47,475 bases of DNA from Thermoguttaceae bacterium. Its GTDB lineage: Bacteria; Planctomycetota; Planctomycetia; Pirellulales; Thermoguttaceae. The notes below the pieces were generated by a model, which saw nothing but the letters and a program-made list of their open reading frames with translations, did not search any database and was not told the origin of the DNA. This document shows, one piece after another, positions 25,092 to 33,813 of this stretch. The translations under genes were made by a program, and so were the position numbers. Each line of letters starts with the position of its first letter. Positions within the stretch are counted from its first letter, which is position 1. The stretch is from contig JAFYQR010000081.1 in NCBI GenBank assembly GCA_017559825.1, positions 1 to 47,475 of the forward strand, read 5' to 3'.

Positions 25092-26210
25092 ATGAAATTT
25101 TACCGTTTAATTGAAAAGATTTTGCTCTTTTGCCTAGTAAGTTCATGGCGTTGGTTTGTTTGGGTGCATGAAATAAAAAATGTGCGCTCAAAAAAGAAGC
25201 TGATAAAAAGGCAGAACTTGACGTCTGAACAAAAAAAGCTGATAGACGATTTTTATCTCGAAAATTACGGGCGGAAAGTTTCGTACTATTGGCACAGGTT
25301 GTATCAAAGTTATACGGGAAATTTCGATTATCGATACTTCCCTGAATATCTTTTTTCAGTTTATCTGGAACCTATGACCAACAAGCGGCTAGAGGTAAGC
25401 GCGCTGGAGCATAAATCGTTGCTAACCAATATTGTTGGTAATGGAGAATATGGAGCGCGAGTTCCTAAAACTTATGTGGAATGCGTTGGAGGAACGTTTT
25501 GGGACGGTGAAAGGAATATTGTCTCAAAAGATGAAGCCTGTAAAATTCTTGCCGATCTTTACGAAGGAACTTATCAAGCGATTGTTAAGAAAACGGTTGA
25601 TACGAGTAGTGGAAGAGACGTGCGTCTTATTCATGTAGAAAATGGGATCGACGCGTTAACAAACGAGACGTTGGAAACCGTTTTGGAGACGATGGGCGAT
25701 AATTTTGTCGTTCAAGAAAAGATTCTCGCGCACCCTAATTTTGCGGCGTTATATCCCGGTTCGATCAATACTTTGCGTGTGGTGTCTTATTTAACTTCGA
25801 AAGGAGCGCGGGTTGCGCCGGTTCTGTTGAGAATCGGACAAAAGGGATATGTCGATAACGCGCACGCCGGCGGCATCATTGTCGGAGTTACCGACGAAGG
25901 AAAACTTTTAAGCGAAGCGTATACGGAATATCAGGAACGTTATTGTCGACATCCTGTAACCAATGTCGTTTTTGAGGATTATCAATTACCTCTTGTTCCT
26001 GAGATTATTCAAACTGCAAAGCGGCTTCACAAGAATTTACCAAATTTGCGTTTTGTAAGCTGGGATTTTACTGTCGATAATAACTCGCAAATTGTCGTAC
26101 TTGAGGTTAACTTGTGTTCTCAGAGCGTTTGGATGAGTCAGTTGGCGCACGGCAAATCCGTTTTTGGCGACGATACGGCTGAAATGTTGCAGTTGATTAA
26201 ACGAAAATAG
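25092..26210 (+). CDS. sugar-transfer-associated ATP-grasp protein
   Basis: 372 residues with the look of the ATP-grasp family found in polysaccharide loci (PF14397 type). The N-terminal part is helical and basic. AIVKKTVDTSSGRDVRLI is the ATP loop. The ordered core includes VQEKILAHPNFAALYPGSINTLRV, DNAHAGGIIVGV, FVSWDFTVDN and VVLEVNL, the last two giving the metal-binding acidic residues. The reaction is unproven for the family; amide or ester ligation of a small acid to a sugar or lipid is the usual proposal. It follows the TupA-like gene by 11 nt and is likewise AT-rich. Confidence 0.83.
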   Translation: MKFYRLIEKILLFCLVSSWRWFVWVHEIKNVRSKKKLIKRQNLTSEQKKLIDDFYLENYGRKVSYYWHRLYQSYTGNFDYRYFPEYLFSVYLEPMTNKRLEVSALEHKSLLTNIVGNGEYGARVPKTYVECVGGTFWDGERNIVSKDEACKILADLYEGTYQAIVKKTVDTSSGRDVRLIHVENGIDALTNETLETVLETMGDNFVVQEKILAHPNFAALYPGSINTLRVVSYLTSKGARVAPVLLRIGQKGYVDNAHAGGIIVGVTDEGKLLSEAYTEYQERYCRHPVTNVVFEDYQLPLVPEIIQTAKRLHKNLPNLRFVSWDFTVDNNSQIVVLEVNLCSQSVWMSQLAHGKSVFGDDTAEMLQLIKRK

Positions 26211-26282
26211 TTTCCTAAAGAACTGGCAATATGTTTTGGTGTTTACTGACTAGCTGTAACTACGTGAATAAAAGTGTATGAT

Positions 26283-27275
26283 ATGGGCGAAACCGTAAAA
26301 ATAAGCGTTATTGTTCCTTGTTACAACTGTGAACAGCTGATTGATGAAACGCTGGAAAGTTTAGAAAGACAGTCTTTTAAGAACTTTGAAGTATTATGTG
26401 TCAACGATGGTTCGACCGATGGCACTCTCAAAAAGTTGACGACTTGGGAAGAAAAGAAGAGCTTAAATCTTAAGATTATTGACCAACCGAATGGCGGAGT
26501 GAGTAGTGCTCGTAACGCAGGAATTCACAACGCCGTCGGGGAATGGCTTTTGTTTTTAGATTCCGACGACTGTTATTGCGAATCGTTTATCGAACGTCTT
26601 TACTCGGCGTTGAGAGAAAATGCCGTTGATACTGCATACTGTTTTTATAGTCGAACTTACGCAGAAGTTATGGAACGTAAGTTGCCCGATAGTTTGAATT
26701 GTGTTATCCAGAATCAAACTGAGGCTATGAGTAATTTACTTTATCGAATGGGAAACGTAGGATTTTATTGTTATCTTTATAGAAGGGAGGTGTTAATTAA
26801 AAAAAAGATTTTTTTTAACGTTGATACAAAATATTTTGAAGATCGCGAGTTTAATTGGAAGTATCTTTGTCATTGTCGATCGGCGGTAATGATTGATGCG
26901 GCGTTATATTGGTATCGTATAAACCCTGGTTCTGTAACGCAGCAGCAAAAGTTCAAGTGGCGGACTGATGATGTTGAAGCGGCGTTGCGAATTGAAAAAT
27001 ATTTAAAAGAATTAAATTGTGATTTTTATGAGGAAGTAAAATCCTATTTAACGGCGAGAGTTTTATGTGGAAAACTTAAAAATCGCGCGTTGAGTTCTCA
27101 AAAAAAAGATTTTAAGCGACTTGTTCGCGAATTCGATATGAAAACTTATATGAAACAGGTGAGTCGTAAAGATCCTAGCGGCGCGGTTCGCGCGGCCGCA
27201 AGATTGTATTTGATTCATCCGATGTTATTTTATTATGTCGTTAAACTAAAATATAAATTAAGAGGCAGTATGTGA
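26283..27275 (+). CDS. family-2 glycosyltransferase
   Basis: 330 residues. VIVPCYNCEQLIDETLESLE opens the GT-A domain; CVNDGSTDGT and LFLDSDDCY carry the nucleotide and metal sites, and the VSSARNAGI motif is present. Typical of capsule or O-antigen transferases. The ATG at 26283 is chosen; a GTG at 26274 is possible, and neither has a good ribosome site. AT-rich, with AAA, TTT and TTA codons unlike the host. The stop overlaps a GTG that opens a 46-codon frame (27272-27412). Confidence 0.88.
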   Translation: MGETVKISVIVPCYNCEQLIDETLESLERQSFKNFEVLCVNDGSTDGTLKKLTTWEEKKSLNLKIIDQPNGGVSSARNAGIHNAVGEWLLFLDSDDCYCESFIERLYSALRENAVDTAYCFYSRTYAEVMERKLPDSLNCVIQNQTEAMSNLLYRMGNVGFYCYLYRREVLIKKKIFFNVDTKYFEDREFNWKYLCHCRSAVMIDAALYWYRINPGSVTQQQKFKWRTDDVEAALRIEKYLKELNCDFYEEVKSYLTARVLCGKLKNRALSSQKKDFKRLVREFDMKTYMKQVSRKDPSGAVRAAARLYLIHPMLFYYVVKLKYKLRGSM

Positions 27276-27412
27276 TTAAATTATGCGCGATAGGTTTGAG
27301 TATTAGTTGCGATGTTGACAACTTGTTAAACCTTGATCAGAATGAAAAATTATTAGTTGTTGCTATGTGTGATATCAGTGCGAAAACGACGATAAAAGAC
27401 TATAGCAAATAG
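27272..27412 (+). pseudogene. short coupled frame, probably a gene remnant
   Basis: 46 codons starting at a GTG that overlaps the glycosyltransferase stop as GTGA, with AGAGG upstream, so a gene once started here in translational coupling. The product begins VIKLCAIGLSISCDVDNLL. It is too short to assign and about 80 nt of non-coding sequence follows before the polymerase gene. I read it as the N-terminal stub of a deleted gene. Confidence 0.35.
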
Positions 27413-27490
27413 TACTACCGAATGAAGCTGGATTGATCTGCATTGAGAGAAATGTCCCTGTAAAGAAACGCGATTAAAGGAGTTATTACT

Positions 27491-28576
27491 TTGTTAGGTT
27501 ACCTATTAATTTTAGGCGTTGCGTTCTTTTTTGGAGCGAACTCTTATAAAGTGGGGCAAAATTCTCAATATAAAAAATTTTATATAATTTTAGTTTTTGG
27601 TTCTGCGCTTGCGTTTGCCGTTTTGCGCGGATATGACGTTGCAACCGATTACATGAATCGCGTTGTGCAAATGAAATTAATTTTCCCGATGAGTTTCGAG
27701 GAGGTGGTGCGGTACGCTACTCGATATCAAAAAGGAGAGTACATATATATTTTTTATTTATGGACGGTTTCGCGCGTTGTCGAAAGTCCTTGGCTTTTAA
27801 ATAGTTTAATGGACGTTTTTATTATTTCTACGTTCGCTTGGTTTTTCCATCGCTATTCCAAAGACGTCACGATTACGTCGTTGTTTTTTATGGCGTTTAC
27901 TTTTAGCTCCATATTAAATATTACTCGGCAGCATATTGCTGTTGCGGTAGGGCTTATTGCATTACACTTGACTTGGGACAAGCAACCTTTTAAAGCGTTG
28001 ATATTGTTATTGATTTCATCGCTAATTCATGCAAGTTCAATCTTGATATTGGGGTTTTGGGGATTCAATTTTTGGTGGAAAAGAATGACGCGAAAGCATG
28101 TCGTATTATGTTTGATAGGCGCGTTTGTCTTTTTCACTACGTTTGAATTATGCCTTGAGAAGTTTTTTCTTTTTTTTCCGCAATACCAATACGCAACTAG
28201 TGGTTGGGCTGCGGAACAGAAAGAATTTTCGTTTTTGTGGTTGGCCCTTTATTCCGTGCTTTTTGGGGCAATTTTTATTTTAATGCCGAAACAAGGTTTA
28301 CAAGATACGTCTAAGTTTGTTGTTGTTAGTTTTATTATTTATGCAGTATTAGGGTTATTAAGCTCGAAGATGGTTTTTGTTGCAAGAATGCAGCCTTATT
28401 TTTCTTGGGGGTTTGCGATGATTATCCCAGAAATTTTATCGTGGTGGCATACTGACGAGCGAATTAAAGCGCCGTTAGCTTTGTATTTTAAAGTAGGATT
28501 AGCAAGTTGGGCCGTGTTGATGTTTCAACAAAATGGACATAACATTTTGCCATATACTTTTATTTGGGATTATTAA
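27491..28576 (+). CDS. EpsG-like/Wzy-type polysaccharide polymerase
   Basis: 361 residues with about ten hydrophobic segments. It has EpsG-family features: the early YKVGQNSQYKKFY stretch, ILVFGSALAFAVLRGYDVATDYMNR, the conserved SRVVESPWLLNSLM, and the ITRQHIAVAVGLIALHL core with LLISSLIHASSI. Such proteins join repeat units on undecaprenyl pyrophosphate at the outer face of the inner membrane. It begins with TTG at 27491 behind AAAGGAG, a good site. AT-rich. It is the only polymerase candidate in the window. Confidence 0.82.
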   Translation: MLGYLLILGVAFFFGANSYKVGQNSQYKKFYIILVFGSALAFAVLRGYDVATDYMNRVVQMKLIFPMSFEEVVRYATRYQKGEYIYIFYLWTVSRVVESPWLLNSLMDVFIISTFAWFFHRYSKDVTITSLFFMAFTFSSILNITRQHIAVAVGLIALHLTWDKQPFKALILLLISSLIHASSILILGFWGFNFWWKRMTRKHVVLCLIGAFVFFTTFELCLEKFFLFFPQYQYATSGWAAEQKEFSFLWLALYSVLFGAIFILMPKQGLQDTSKFVVVSFIIYAVLGLLSSKMVFVARMQPYFSWGFAMIIPEILSWWHTDERIKAPLALYFKVGLASWAVLMFQQNGHNILPYTFIWDY

Positions 28577-29227
28577 ACTAGGACAATTAAAGCGTGTATT
28601 AATATTTAATTTTTTTGATAAAGCGATGTTATAAGATGCAATATATAACTTGTTTAAAAACAAAAATGTTGCGAGTTCCTTTTGTTGAAACAAGATATGC
28701 TTTTTAGCGTTGGGTTGTGTGATCAATATTATTTTTAATATTGGATTGAAATCAAGGTGCCTTGTTGCAAGTAAAAGTTTTACATAATAAGAATTTTTTT
28801 ACGTTATATATCATTATTGTATGTTTGTAAATTAAACTTATGTGCATAATAGAGTGAAGGAATTAGAAGTACTAAAATTACATCTTCGGAATTTAGATTT
28901 AAGGGAATGTTTCAGTTGCGTAGATTAATTTTTTATCTAAAATGTCGCGATGAAATTTGATGGATTTAATGATAAGTGTAAATATTAAACATTTTAAGTG
29001 TTGATTGGACTAATAGTAGAGCCCAAAAAACGCAAACGACTCGCAATACCGGCTGGCTTGAAATCGATGAGAATAACGAGCGTAAGAGACACAATCCATA
29101 AATTTATAGCAATATTTTTAAAATGAAGATGAAACAAAGTCAAATATTTTCATTTTTAACTAGAATATGTTGGGGCAATTTGTAGTGATTTTTGCGCAAC
29201 CGTTGCAAATAATGGCATAATGCGCAT
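28577..29227. other. AT-rich non-coding region with a possible gene fragment
   Basis: 650 nt, very AT-rich and full of stops. I see no intact gene. A small host-like coding fragment is at 29000-29101. The rest is unassignable and consistent with decayed sequence. Confidence 0.5.
29000..29101 (+). pseudogene. possible 3' fragment of an unknown gene
   Basis: An open stretch without a start reads VDWTNSRAQKTQTTRN then TGWLEIDENNERKRHNP and a TAA. Its GC content and codon use are host-like inside AT-rich surroundings, suggesting a leftover gene end. No family recognised. Confidence 0.25.
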
Positions 29228-29852
29228 ATGAAAACTATCAAAAAACAATACCCAAAAATCGAGTCGCTTTTGCCAAAACCGCGCGGAAATTTTCTTGTTG
29301 GATACTTGACTGTTTTAGGTGTAATGTTTTACGTCGTAGAAAACGGTTGTAAACAGCAGGTTTTATTTTAACATTGCGGGCAATGGAGGTAAAATAACTT
29401 TCGACGAAGGTTTATGCGATTGTCGCGTGATTGACGATTCCGGGGGCGCACTAAAATTTTCGCCTGGGAACGTCGGCGACGGTGCCTATCGGTTGCGAAT
29501 TTTTCCGAAACCCTAACGTCAAAGATTTAAATCTAAAGTTGGTTTTGATAGTTTGCGCTTACGAAGGCGACGAAACGAGTCAAACGGCCCGCGTCCTCCA
29601 CTTGAAACCAGTTATTTGTAAAAACATAACTGACATAAAACTTGTACTTATAATAAAAACTTTACAAACGTCGAAACGAAATCGAACACTTCTTTTGACG
29701 TATCAAGGATTTTTGACGTGTTGCAATATGTTACGACAAGATCGACGCGATTTTTTAGTGTTTTTAAGTTTTGTAACAGTCGTTATTTTACTTAACTGTT
29801 AATAGTAACACATGCTAGGAAACTTCCGATAACAAGTTAAAACGCACTACAA
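29180..29852 (+). mobile_element. decayed IS5-type insertion sequence, tentative limits
   Basis: The transposase remnants at 29228-29802 are flanked by an inverted match: TTGTAGTG at 29180-29187 and CACTACAA at 29845-29852, with a further TTTT just inside both. These may be the terminal repeats; eight bases is short, so the limits are a guess. No target duplication was recognised. Confidence 0.4.
29228..29802 (+). pseudogene. IS5-family transposase, degraded
   Basis: Pieces of an IS5-type transposase follow each other in different frames. The N-terminus MKTIKKQYPKIESLLPKPRG to VVENGCK is at 29228-29353, where KWRALPK would normally follow and is lost. GGALKFSPGNVGD is near 29440-29480. AYEGDETSQTARVLHLKPV is near 29548-29610. 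LYKRRNEIEHFF, RIKDF, RVAI and YDKIDAIF (29660-29756) are separated by TGA codons sitting where arginine CGA would be expected. FLVFLSFVTVVILLN is the end after a one-base frameshift in a T-run. Roughly 100 or more residues are missing in the middle. It cannot make an active enzyme. Confidence 0.82.
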
Positions 29853-30020
29853 TAAGCTCGACACATTGTTTCCTATTCTGAATTTTGCTGAGATTATATT
29901 TTGCTTGATTAGTAGTGTGCCGTTTTGTTAATAATGTTTAATAGATTGGAGCTTAATCAAGATATTGCGTATTCCGAAACGCAAAAGGTTGAGCTGTTTG
30001 TTCAACAGAAAGTATGAACA
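29803..30020. other. AT-rich gap before the glycosyltransferase gene
   Basis: About 220 nt. It has one candidate terminal repeat of the IS remnant and a 27-codon frame at about 29935-30016 (MFNRLELNQDIAYSET...) that ends just before the next start. It could be a gene end or chance. Confidence 0.35.
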
Positions 30021-31037
30021 ATGAAAAAAAATAATGATAATGTTAAGGTTACAGTTTGGTGTCTTGCGTACAATCACGAGAAATATATTCGCACTGCTCT
30101 CGAAGGATTTGTTAATCAAAAGACAAACTTTGCATATGAAGTAATTATTCACGATGATGCGTCGACTGATAAAACAGCCGAAATTATTCGGGAATACGAA
30201 GAAAAATTTCCGCAAATTATTAAACCGATTTACCAAACACAAAATCAATATCAATTAGGTGTTCTCAAGAGCCTCAATTTTCTATTGCCGAATCTTAAAG
30301 GATGTTATGTAGCATTTTGTGAAGGAGACGACTACTGGTGCGACGAAAATAAACTTCAGGTTTGTTACGATTGTTTGGAGGCGGACGATAAACTTGCAAT
30401 ATGTGTTCATAAAACGCAGTGCCTTAACGACGACGGTACATTGATTAATCAAACGATTCCGCCTGGTGATGTGTGCGATAGAGATCGAATTTTTAAACCG
30501 GAGGACTTTGCTGATTGGATTTGGAAAAGTAGGATCACTTATCCGTTTCATACCAGTTCTTTTCTTGTTCGGCGTGAGGTTCTGGAAGCGCAATTTTATC
30601 GCAAGCTAGCGGAAAAACGGTTGCTTAACGGTGATGAAGTGATTTTACGAAGTGCAATGATACATGGGAATATCTATTATGTCGATAAAATTATGTCGTG
30701 TCGCCGACTTTGGACGATCAATAACTATAACAATCGTTTCAAAAAAAAATCGGATGAAGAAAAATTAAAATTTTGGCTTAAGACGTTGGACGGCGATTTA
30801 CTATTTAACGAAATGTCGGAGAAAAGGTTTGACGATAGAATCGTTACTTATGTTTATCGACGACTCTTATCGATGGCGAGAACTTACGATGTTGAACGCA
30901 TTATTACCTACTTAAATGAGTTGAGTAAAACTCATCCGTTGCCGTCGACAGCATCGTGGAAAATAAAGTTTGCTTACTGGATGTTTCGAGCGTTCCCATA
31001 CGCCTATCGTGGGATATTTGGAAAAAGTAAAAATTAA
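30021..31037 (+). CDS. family-2 glycosyltransferase
   Basis: 338 residues. WCLAYNHEKYIRTALEGF opens the GT-A fold; IIHDDASTDKTAEIIREYEEKFP holds the nucleotide site and CEGDDYWCDENKLQ the metal site, a pattern common in capsule loci. The C-terminal half is helical and basic. AT-rich like its upstream neighbours. The ATG follows a weak AGAAAG. It is separated from the polymerase gene by the IS remnant, so its transcription source is unclear. The flippase gene follows after 60 nt. Confidence 0.9.
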   Translation: MKKNNDNVKVTVWCLAYNHEKYIRTALEGFVNQKTNFAYEVIIHDDASTDKTAEIIREYEEKFPQIIKPIYQTQNQYQLGVLKSLNFLLPNLKGCYVAFCEGDDYWCDENKLQVCYDCLEADDKLAICVHKTQCLNDDGTLINQTIPPGDVCDRDRIFKPEDFADWIWKSRITYPFHTSSFLVRREVLEAQFYRKLAEKRLLNGDEVILRSAMIHGNIYYVDKIMSCRRLWTINNYNNRFKKKSDEEKLKFWLKTLDGDLLFNEMSEKRFDDRIVTYVYRRLLSMARTYDVERIITYLNELSKTHPLPSTASWKIKFAYWMFRAFPYAYRGIFGKSKN

Positions 31038-31097
31038 TCAGAGGTCAACAGGTAGAGAGGGTAAACTTAACGATGAAATCGTAGGGAATAAAACCGA

Positions 31098-32573
31098 ATG
31101 AACTCATGTGGAAACGGTGTGGTTTTAGGTATGTTCTGGAAACTCCTCGAACGTTTCGGCGTGTCGGGCGTTCAGTTTGCGTTGCAAATTATTCTCGCGC
31201 GCAAGCTTGATCCGGAGCACTACGGCGCGTTGGCGTTGATGATGATTTTCATCGCGCTCGCTAGTATTTTTGTGCAAGGCGGGTTTAACACGGCGCTGAT
31301 TCAAAACAAGGACGTCGACGAAGACGATTACTCGTCGGTCTTTTGGACTTCGCTCGCCGTCGCGACCGCGCTCTACGTCGCGTTGTTTTTTAGCGCGCCG
31401 GCGATTGGCTCCGTATACGATATGCCGTACCTCGTCGAGCCGTTGCGCGTTTTGGCGTTGATGTTGTTTCCCGGCGTCCTAAATTCGGTGCAGCTCGCTA
31501 AAGTCAGTCGCGAAATGGACTTTAAGAAAGTCTTTTACGGCAACATCGGCGGCGCGATCGTTTCCGGCGTCGTCGGCGTCGCGGCGGCTTATTCGGGTTG
31601 CGGACTATGGGCGTTGGTGGCGCAGTCGTTGACGAACGTAATCGTCGTATGCCTTACGATGCGCTTTACCGTGAAACTGAAATTGCGATTTGTCTATAAT
31701 TGGCGACGCGTGAAGACGTTATTTTCGTTCGGATGGAAATTGCTCGTTTCTTCATTGCTCGACACGTTGTACGCCGATTTGCGCAGTTTGGTTATCGGGT
31801 TGAAGTACGACGCCGGCACGTTGGGGTATTATAATCGCGGCAAACACTTTCCCCAGTTTATCATCAACGCGGTCAACGGCGCGGTGACGAGCGTGATGCT
31901 TCCGGCGATGTCGGCGGAACAGGACGACAAAACTCGCGTCAAAGCGTTGGCGCGGGTTTCGATTACAACGAGCGCTTACGTTATTTTTCCGATGATGGCG
32001 GGACTCGCCGCGATCGCGTCGCCGTTGGTGAGCCTTCTTCTAACGGATAAATGGCTGCCATGCGCGCCGTATATGATGATTTACTGTTTTACATTGGCGT
32101 TTTATCCGGTGCACAGCTGTAATTTGCAGGCGATCAACGCGATGGGCCGCAGCGATGTTTTCCTAATTTTGGAGATTATCAAGAAAACGTACGGACTTGT
32201 CGTGTTGGCGATCGCCGTTTTCTATTTTGATTCTCCGCTTGCCATCGCGGGAACCGGACTGGTTACGACGTGGATCAGTTGGTTTGTGAACGCGCGACCA
32301 AATAAAAATTTGTTGGGCTACTCCTATTGGGAGCAAGTGAAAGACTTGACTCCGTCGATGTTTTTATCGCTCGCGATGTTCGGCGTCGTCTGGCCGCTTG
32401 GGAGGCTTCCGCTTTCGAACCTTCCGACGTTGATTGTTCAAATTATTGTCGGCGCGGCGTTTTATATCCTCGCGTCGGCGATTGTTAAACCGACGCCGTA
32501 TCGAACGTTGACGGCGCAATTGAAAAAGGCGTTAAATAAAACGGGGTTAAACGCAAAGCGAGACGCGGCATGA
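31098..32573 (+). CDS. Wzx-type polysaccharide flippase
   Basis: 491 residues with 12-14 membrane helices of the MOP exporter superfamily, WzxC-like. The family start GMFWKLLERFGVSGVQFALQIILARKLDPEHYGALAL is present, with LLVSSLLDTLYADLRSLVIG and GYYNRGKHFPQFI in the second half. It flips lipid-linked repeat units to the outer face for Wzy. GC content climbs back toward host level within this gene. It overlaps the next ATP-grasp gene by 4 nt (ATGA), so the two are translationally coupled. Confidence 0.93.
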   Translation: MNSCGNGVVLGMFWKLLERFGVSGVQFALQIILARKLDPEHYGALALMMIFIALASIFVQGGFNTALIQNKDVDEDDYSSVFWTSLAVATALYVALFFSAPAIGSVYDMPYLVEPLRVLALMLFPGVLNSVQLAKVSREMDFKKVFYGNIGGAIVSGVVGVAAAYSGCGLWALVAQSLTNVIVVCLTMRFTVKLKLRFVYNWRRVKTLFSFGWKLLVSSLLDTLYADLRSLVIGLKYDAGTLGYYNRGKHFPQFIINAVNGAVTSVMLPAMSAEQDDKTRVKALARVSITTSAYVIFPMMAGLAAIASPLVSLLLTDKWLPCAPYMMIYCFTLAFYPVHSCNLQAINAMGRSDVFLILEIIKKTYGLVVLAIAVFYFDSPLAIAGTGLVTTWISWFVNARPNKNLLGYSYWEQVKDLTPSMFLSLAMFGVVWPLGRLPLSNLPTLIVQIIVGAAFYILASAIVKPTPYRTLTAQLKKALNKTGLNAKRDAA

Positions 32574-33772
32574 AAAAGATATTATTGTTAGGCGGTTCGG
32601 CGCAGCAAACGGTCGCGATCGAGACGGCGAAACGGCTTGGGTATTATACGGTTCTGTGCGATTACCTTCCGGATAATCCGGGGCGATACGTCGCGGATAA
32701 ATTTTATCTTGTCAGCACGACAGACAAAGAGGCGATTCTGAAAGTCGCGCAAGACGAAGCCGTCGACGGCGCGCTCGCGTACGCGTCCGATCCGGCCGCT
32801 CCGACCGCGGCTTACGTCGCAGAAAAATTGGGCTTGCCGGGGAATCCGCTTCAAGCCGTCGAAACGCTTTGCAATAAAGATCAGTTTCGTAAATTCCTTA
32901 CGAATAACGGATTTAACGCTCCAACCGCTCGCGGATATTCCGACTTTGAAATCGAAACGGCTCCACGCGATATCGCCGCGTTCCGGCTTCCGGTTATCGT
33001 GAAGCCAACCGACTCGTCGGGGAGCAAAGGCGCGACGGTTTTGCGCGACTGGAGCGGATATCGCGAAGCGCTCGAATTTGCGTTTTCGTTTTCGCGCGGC
33101 AAACGAGTCGTCGTCGAGGAGTTTGTCAAGAAAAGACATAAGTATTTGATCGGCGGCGATATTTTTGTTCAAGACGGCGAAGTCGTTCAGTGGGGGTTGC
33201 TTAATTGTCATCGCGACGCGTCGGCAAATCCGTTGGTTCCGGTGGGAAAAAGTTATCCGCCGGAGTTAAGCGCGAGCGATTTGGAAGCGGCGAAGGAAAC
33301 CTTGCGACGTATGGTCGCGAAACTTGGGATTCGCTTCGGCGCGATGAACGTCGAATTGGTTGTCGATGAAAGCGGTCGAGTTTGGCCGATCGACGTCGGG
33401 CCGCGCAACGGCGGGAATATGATTCCGGACTTGCTCGGAATGATTTTTGGCGCCGACGTCGTGGAAGCGACGGTGAAAGCCGCGATGGGCGAACCGTTTG
33501 ATTTTGAAGCGAACGACGGCGTTCCGTTTTACGCGACGCACAATCTGCACTCGACTCGCGACGGCGTGTTCGAGCTCGTTGAGTTTTCGCCGGAAATTGA
33601 GTCGAAAATCGTTCGCTTAAACGTTTACATACGCGAAGGCGATCCGGTCGAGTTCTTCGACAACGCGTCCAAAGCGTTGGGAGTCGTCTTTTTGAAGTTT
33701 GAGACCGCCGAGGAAATGTCGCGAATACTGGGCGACGTCGACCGACATATTAAGATTTGTTTGAAAAACTAA
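32570..33772 (+). CDS. ATP-grasp carboxylate-amine ligase
   Basis: 400 residues of the CarB/PurK-type ATP-grasp fold. The pre-ATP-grasp domain is KKILLLGGSAQQTVAIETAKRLGY. LPVIVKPTDSSGSKGATVL supplies the ATP-binding Lys and glycine loop, VVVEEFVKKRHK follows, and metal ligands lie around AMNVELVVDESGRVWPIDVGPRNGGN. These enzymes make acyl-phosphate and then an amide or peptide bond. Coupled to the flippase gene by a 4-nt overlap and followed by a DegT-like gene and a second ATP-grasp enzyme. The acid and amine substrates are unknown. Confidence 0.9.
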   Translation: MKKILLLGGSAQQTVAIETAKRLGYYTVLCDYLPDNPGRYVADKFYLVSTTDKEAILKVAQDEAVDGALAYASDPAAPTAAYVAEKLGLPGNPLQAVETLCNKDQFRKFLTNNGFNAPTARGYSDFEIETAPRDIAAFRLPVIVKPTDSSGSKGATVLRDWSGYREALEFAFSFSRGKRVVVEEFVKKRHKYLIGGDIFVQDGEVVQWGLLNCHRDASANPLVPVGKSYPPELSASDLEAAKETLRRMVAKLGIRFGAMNVELVVDESGRVWPIDVGPRNGGNMIPDLLGMIFGADVVEATVKAAMGEPFDFEANDGVPFYATHNLHSTRDGVFELVEFSPEIESKIVRLNVYIREGDPVEFFDNASKALGVVFLKFETAEEMSRILGDVDRHIKICLKN

Positions 33773-33775
33773 CAA

Positions 33776-33799
33776 CGCGGTAAACTTTGTCTTACCGCG
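33776..33799 (+). other. intercistronic hairpin
   Basis: A perfect 8-bp stem CGCGGTAA / TTACCGCG with an 8-nt loop. It starts 4 nt after the ATP-grasp stop and ends 15 nt before the next ATG. No T-run follows, so it is more likely an mRNA stability or translation element. Confidence 0.5.
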
Positions 33800-33813
33800 A
33801 CAAGAGAAAGAAT

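Noticed and set aside
28499..28726. 75-codon minus-strand frame after the polymerase gene
   Set aside because: AT-rich chance frame partly antisense to the polymerase; no domain.
29482..29802. 106-codon frame read as a gene
   Set aside because: It is one frame of the broken IS5-type transposase; other frames hold the missing motifs.
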